A stretch of DNA of 64,000 bases, from positions 8,628,501-8,692,500 of the forward strand of contig BRXU01000001.1 in assembly GCA_030267565.1 (NCBI GenBank), in the 5' to 3' direction. The notes under the pieces were generated by a model. It was not told the origin of the DNA and did no database searches. It saw only the letters and a program-made list of their open reading frames with translations. Each line of letters starts with the position of its first letter. The first letter of the stretch is position 1. A program made the translations under genes and the position numbers. Positions 59,516-64,000 of this stretch are shown here, piece after piece. The DNA comes from Pleodorina starrii (Eukaryota > Chlorophyta > Chlorophyceae > Chlamydomonadales > Volvocaceae).

Positions 59516-62500
59516 GTGGTTGGCGCGTGGGCTGAGGGCGCGGCTGCAATGCCGCAAGAGCCTAACCTTTTCGCATGTCATAGCGGCCATGGGTGGACAG
59601 CTGAGGCAATTCATGGTGTCCTTGTTTCGGCACTTGCCTCTGGACCTGCCTCGGAGATTCCGGACGATTCCAACGTAGCAGCGGCAGAAATGCCTGCTGC
59701 TGGTGTGTCAGGCCCAGCCATCGCGGCTGTCCAGCGGAATGGTGTTAGTGTGACTGAGAAGGCTGCCAGGTCGTCGTCGTTTTTACTGAACGCACCTGAT
59801 CGCATGGTGGCTCCGTCCATTTTCACCAGACTGCAGACCTTGCTGGGTGTCGTATTTTCGTACGACGCCGCATGTAATCCCAACGGCACGAATGCTCTGT
59901 GCTCACGCTTTGCCACACCAGAAACGTTTTACTTGCAAAATGTCGCTGGTGAAGCCCTCTGGTGCGGTGTAGCACCCCAAAACGTGCGTTCCTATCAACA
60001 GCACTACGAACGTTGCAAGCGCCAGGACCCACAGCACACATGTGCCCTGTTCGTGGTCCCCAAGTTCCCACACTTGACGCGCTACTTTCAACAGCTTCGC
60101 TACAAGCTCGTTGAAGAACTGCCAGCTGGTACTCAGTTGCTAGTATCAGCAAACGGCAAAGGTGGTGTTGGGCGCCTTCCTATGCCCCCAACCCCTTACC
60201 CCGTACAGCTGTGGTACGATTCTCCAGCAACCGTGGCGTCACTTCAGTCTTTCGACGGCAGTGACACTACGCACTTCATGACGTTCGACTGCCTCGCTTC
60301 CTCGAAGCCGGCGACAGTACTAGTGGATAGCGGCGCCAACACGAAAGGCACCGCTGACGGGTTTGTTCCCAAGGCGTTCATTTCCGCTCTAGGGATCACA
60401 GCACAACCGTCCAACACAACCTCCGTTCGCCTCGCCGACGGGAAGCCACATCCGCTTCTCGGGGAAGTCAACATTCCCATCAAAATCGGCGCCTTCAGGG
60501 ACTCAGTTCGCCTGTTGGTCATGAAGGATGGTATCGGCCCCGCCGGTATCATTCTCGGCACGGATTGGTTGAAACGTCGCAAGGCTCGCATGTGTTGGAA
60601 CACGGATACCCTCACCTTGGTCAAAGGCAGCAGGTCAATCGTGTTTCGGCCTAAATACGCACAGGGGCTCTCGAAGCCGGCACGACTCATGAATTGGGTC
60701 ACCGCCACCCTGTTTGCAGCGACGTCGGTCGACCTTCTGACTGCGAAACAAGCAGCCAAGTCGATCCGCAAGGGCGCGGACGCGTTCTTGATGCTCGTAC
60801 GGCCTGAAACCGACGAGTACCCCGACGCTGGCGGGACAGCACAACCAACACCTGAGGTGGCAACGACCGCAGTCGGCGGGTCCGTTTCAGGACCACAGCC
60901 ACCCGACCTGGTGCCCGATCACCAGCTGCAAGCACTCCTTTCGAAATACAAGGACGTCTTTGCAGAAATTACAGGCATTCGCGAGCAGGACGAGGGTGTC
61001 GAGCACACCATTCCTCTTGTTCCCGGCGCGAATCCTCCAGCAAAACGCGCATATCGCCTGTCACCAGACGAAAGGGCCAAGTGCAAACGGCAAATTGCCG
61101 ACTTGCTGCAGAAGGGTTTCATCGAGCCTTCTAACTCTCCTTTCGGCGCGCCAGTAATTTTTGTCTGTAAACGAGACCCCGACTCTCCAACCGGATTCAA
61201 AATGCGCATGGTACTCGATTACCGTGAGCTCAACAAAATTACTGTTAAACGGCGTTATCCAATGCCGAATATCCAGGAACTGTTCGATCAGCTTTCCGGC
61301 GCGCGCATCTTCAGCTCCATTGATCTCCAGTCTGGGTATCACCAACTGCGGATCACTAAAGAGGACATTCCTAAAACGTCCTTCATCACACCCGAAGGGC
61401 AATTCGCCTTCAAGGTGTTGTGCTTTGGTTTAACCAACGCACCGGCCACTTTCCAAGCTACGATGAACGCAATGTTTCGCGAACATCTCGGAAAGTTCGT
61501 CCTCGTTTATTTGGACGACTTGCTTGTGTTTTCCAAAACACCTGAGGAACATGTAGTACATCTCCAAACCGTACTTACTATCCTCCAAAAGCAAGGGTTC
61601 AAGGCTAAGCTTACTAAGTGCGCCTTCAACAAGCCTGAGTTGAAGTTTCTTGGCCACATTGTGGGCAGAGACGGCCTTAAAGTGGATGAAAGTAAAATCC
61701 AAGTCATTCGTGACTGGCCGACGCCCACCAACCTGAAGCAGCTTCGCAGCTTCTTAGGTCTCGCCAACTACTTTCGGCGATTCGTTCAGGGATATTCCTC
61801 CCTGGTGGCCCCGCTTACAGCTATCACGAGCGAAAAACGCGCCTGGCATTGGTGTGACGATTGCCAAACAGCGTTTGATGGCGTCAAGCGTGCACTGATC
61901 AATGCGCCAGTTTTGGCCCTGCCTGACCTGAACAAACCCTTCGAAGTTTGGTCAGATGCTTCCATTTACGGAACGGGAGCCGTCTTATTGCAAGACAACA
62001 GAGCAATTGCATACCTTTCTCACCGGTTCACGCCGGCAGAGCGCAATTACACAACCACCGACCAGGAGGCCTTGGGTGTCATTCACGCGTTACAAGAGTG
62101 GCGTTGCTATCTCGAGGGCGCGCCTGATGTGACAGTCGTGACTGACCACCAGCCCTTGACTTACCTGGACTCACTGAAGGCTAACGGCTTGCTCTCACGC
62201 CGTCAAGCTCGGTGGATCTCGTTCCTACAGGACCAGAAAATACATTGGTCCTACAAGCCAGGCAGGATCAACGTGGCCGACCCTCTTAGCCGCATTTATG
62301 AAGGGGCACCGGAGATGTCCACAGCGGACATGTCTCAACCCCTGGGTCAGCCTATGGTCGCATTACTCTCTCGGTCTGCAATCAGTACTGATATCCGTAA
62401 GCGAATCAGCGCTGGTTACCGGTACGACTCATGGTTCCGGAACAAGACCAACGTAAAACGGTTGCAAAAAGTCAACGGACTGTACTACAGGGGTGACCAG

Positions 62501-63871
62501 GTGGTGGTCCCCAACGTTGACGCGTTACGCCGCCTGCTTATAGCTGAGCATCACGACGGTGCTGCCAGCGGGCATCGAGGGCCTGAACGCACTCAGGAGG
62601 CGCTTAAACGGGTGTACTGGTGGCCGCGTCTGGACGCAGACGTATCACAGTACGTAAACCGTTGCCCGCAGTGCCAGCGTAACAAAGCCTCCACCACGAA
62701 GCCGCGTGGGCTGCTGCAACCTTTACCAGTACCCAAACGGGTATGGGGAAGTGTCACACTGGACTTGATCACCCAGCTCCCCACCACAACCTCTGGTTAC
62801 GACGCAATTGTTGTGTTTGTGGATCGGCTGAGCAAAATGACCCACTTTGCTCCCACACACACCACGGTTGACGCAGAGGGTGTGGCCCACCTCTATATAC
62901 AGAACGTCTTCCGCCATCACGGGTTACCAGACGATATCGTCTCAGACAGAGGTTCCCAATTCGCGGGAAAATTCTGGGCTGAGATTCAACGTCTGCTCGG
63001 TACGAAGGTACGACTCAGTACCGCTTACCACCCGCAAACTGACGGCCAAACGGAACGCATGAACCGTTTGTTAGAGGAAACCCTTCGACACTATGTGAAT
63101 CCCAAACAAGACGATTGGGACCAACATTTACCGTTGATCGAGTTCGCAATCAACAACTCGATGAACAAGTCGATTGGCACGGCGCCCTTTAAACTATGGA
63201 CGCCGCACACGCCACGGGAGCCCGGAAACATCTCTGTTCTCGGCTCCAAGGTTCCTCAGGCGGCATCCTTTGCTAAGGATATGTCAGAAAGGCTTCAGAG
63301 AGCTCGTGCCGCCCTTCAAAAGGCCCAGGACAGGCAAAAGAACGCCGCTGACAAATCCCGGCAGGATGCAACCTTCGCCGTGGGTGACTCCGTTCTGTTA
63401 AGCACAAAGAACATTGCGCTCAAAGGTCCCGGAGCGAAGAAGCTTTACCCCAAGTTCATAGGCCCTTTCACGGTCGAGGCAACCGTGGGAAAGGTCGCCT
63501 ATCGGTTAACGCTTCCTCCAGGGTACAAAATACATCCGGTGTTTCACGTATCCTTACTGAAACCCTACCGAAGTTCAGGCGTATACCAACCACCACCACC
63601 GCAATTCATCGACGATGGTGGCAACGCCTACTGGACAGTGCAAGCTATTATCGACCACCGTGATCGGAAAGTTGGCAACCACACGGTTCGCGACTTCCTG
63701 GTCAAGTGGGAGGGTTACGGCCCCGAGCACAACTCGTGGGAACCCGAGAAATCCCTCCGGGAGGACTCCCTCGTGGAGGAACTCGTCGACCAGTACTTGG
63801 ACGCCCTCGCGGTCAAACCACCGCAACAAATCCGGCGCTCCAAGCGCACACGCAAACAGATCATGCGCTGA
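59516..63871 (+). CDS. pol: Retrotransposon pol polyprotein with chromodomain, intact
   Basis: Open frame of 1452 codons in the same frame as the gag tail, separated from it only by the TAG at 59513. The first in-frame ATG is 59549. Domains in order: aspartic protease (VDSGANTKG, D-S-G at 60325-60333); reverse transcriptase (FSSIDLQSGYHQL, active site YLDD 61508-61519); RNase H (VWSDASIYGTGAVL, then TTDQEALGV and VVTDHQPL); integrase with the HHCC finger (ending CPQCQ) and DDE residues in VTLDLITQ, IVSDRGSQF and DGQTERMN; a GPY/F-type module (FIGPFTVEA); and a chromodomain at about 63630-63810 (FLVKWEGYGPEHNSWEPE). No internal stops or frameshifts are present, so this part looks young. Probable expression is by stop-codon readthrough from gag. 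Confidence 0.96.
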   Translation: MVGAWAEGAAAMPQEPNLFACHSGHGWTAEAIHGVLVSALASGPASEIPDDSNVAAAEMPAAGVSGPAIAAVQRNGVSVTEKAARSSSFLLNAPDRMVAPSIFTRLQTLLGVVFSYDAACNPNGTNALCSRFATPETFYLQNVAGEALWCGVAPQNVRSYQQHYERCKRQDPQHTCALFVVPKFPHLTRYFQQLRYKLVEELPAGTQLLVSANGKGGVGRLPMPPTPYPVQLWYDSPATVASLQSFDGSDTTHFMTFDCLASSKPATVLVDSGANTKGTADGFVPKAFISALGITAQPSNTTSVRLADGKPHPLLGEVNIPIKIGAFRDSVRLLVMKDGIGPAGIILGTDWLKRRKARMCWNTDTLTLVKGSRSIVFRPKYAQGLSKPARLMNWVTATLFAATSVDLLTAKQAAKSIRKGADAFLMLVRPETDEYPDAGGTAQPTPEVATTAVGGSVSGPQPPDLVPDHQLQALLSKYKDVFAEITGIREQDEGVEHTIPLVPGANPPAKRAYRLSPDERAKCKRQIADLLQKGFIEPSNSPFGAPVIFVCKRDPDSPTGFKMRMVLDYRELNKITVKRRYPMPNIQELFDQLSGARIFSSIDLQSGYHQLRITKEDIPKTSFITPEGQFAFKVLCFGLTNAPATFQATMNAMFREHLGKFVLVYLDDLLVFSKTPEEHVVHLQTVLTILQKQGFKAKLTKCAFNKPELKFLGHIVGRDGLKVDESKIQVIRDWPTPTNLKQLRSFLGLANYFRRFVQGYSSLVAPLTAITSEKRAWHWCDDCQTAFDGVKRALINAPVLALPDLNKPFEVWSDASIYGTGAVLLQDNRAIAYLSHRFTPAERNYTTTDQEALGVIHALQEWRCYLEGAPDVTVVTDHQPLTYLDSLKANGLLSRRQARWISFLQDQKIHWSYKPGRINVADPLSRIYEGAPEMSTADMSQPLGQPMVALLSRSAISTDIRKRISAGYRYDSWFRNKTNVKRLQKVNGLYYRGDQVVVPNVDALRRLLIAEHHDGAASGHRGPERTQEALKRVYWWPRLDADVSQYVNRCPQCQRNKASTTKPRGLLQPLPVPKRVWGSVTLDLITQLPTTTSGYDAIVVFVDRLSKMTHFAPTHTTVDAEGVAHLYIQNVFRHHGLPDDIVSDRGSQFAGKFWAEIQRLLGTKVRLSTAYHPQTDGQTERMNRLLEETLRHYVNPKQDDWDQHLPLIEFAINNSMNKSIGTAPFKLWTPHTPREPGNISVLGSKVPQAASFAKDMSERLQRARAALQKAQDRQKNAADKSRQDATFAVGDSVLLSTKNIALKGPGAKKLYPKFIGPFTVEATVGKVAYRLTLPPGYKIHPVFHVSLLKPYRSSGVYQPPPPQFIDDGGNAYWTVQAIIDHRDRKVGNHTVRDFLVKWEGYGPEHNSWEPEKSLREDSLVEELVDQYLDALAVKPPQQIRRSKRTRKQIMR

Positions 63872-64000
63872 TTTGCGGCTCCCTAACGCAACCCCGGTAC
63901 GTGCAACCTTCCATGTGTCTCATGGATGAGGTCCGAAATTCAGCGGTCCACCGCCTAAAGTAAGCCTATCGTTGCCGTACTCGTACGCACAATCTTTCAC
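63872..64000 (+). other. Retrotransposon sequence after pol
   Basis: 129 bp after the pol stop. No polypurine tract and no TGTAAG start of a 3' LTR is seen, so both lie beyond the window. Confidence 0.6.

Larger units (their letters stand above)
56850..64000 (+). mobile_element. Ty3/Gypsy chromovirus LTR retrotransposon, 3' end outside window
   Basis: Order: 5' LTR (56850-57204), primer-binding site (57207-57219), structured leader, gag (57680-59515, damaged), pol (59516-63871: protease, reverse transcriptase, RNase H, integrase, chromodomain). Integrase after RNase H makes it Ty3/Gypsy. The C-terminal chromodomain makes it a chromovirus, a group that inserts by recognising modified chromatin. 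The 3' LTR is not reached, so neither LTR divergence nor the target-site duplication can be read. Confidence 0.95.

Overview
The window is nuclear DNA of a volvocine-type green alga (Chlamydomonadales). The evidence is GC-rich, intron-dense genes with C-rich introns, long Ala/Gly/Gln/Ser-rich insertions in otherwise conserved proteins, a plant-type mitochondrial calcium uniporter, and TGTAA polyadenylation-like signals. I built the gene models by hand from splice sites. In the intact models every intron phase agrees and the coding totals divide by three; only the CLC gene runs off the window edge.

Layout. 1-5753 (-): CLC chloride channel/exchanger, 14 exons seen, C-terminus cut off at the left edge. 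8143-9341 (-): RRM protein with a Gly/Arg/Tyr-rich tail. 9599-9845 and 11763-11857: decayed first exons of the neighbouring MCU and RRM genes, left by a tandem duplication. 12108-14329 (+): mitochondrial calcium uniporter, 5 exons, 340 aa. 15059-27341 (+): UPF2, the nonsense-mediated decay factor, 25 exons, 1238 aa, with a roughly 70-bp dispersed repeat seeded through many introns. About 28608-35120: a 6.5-kb inverted repeat (two 3.2-kb arms, 115-bp spacer) holding two head-to-head copies of a kinase-like gene. The left copy is intact (549 aa) and the right copy is frameshifted. 36175-55819 (-): one very large gene, 26 exons, about 3934 aa, mostly coiled coil between low-complexity ends, function not recognised. 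56850 to beyond 64000 (+): a Ty3/Gypsy chromovirus LTR retrotransposon with a 5' LTR, an imperfect initiator-Met-type primer site, a hairpin-rich leader, a damaged gag and an intact pol ending in a chromodomain. Its 3' LTR lies outside the window.

The host genes are unrelated housekeeping functions (anion transport, RNA binding, mitochondrial calcium uptake, mRNA surveillance, probable cytoskeletal scaffold) and form no operon or pathway. The structural interest lies in three places: reciprocal decay after duplication of the RRM/MCU head-to-head pair, the kinase palindrome, and the intron-dwelling repeat. No CRISPR, rRNA or convincing tRNA was found.
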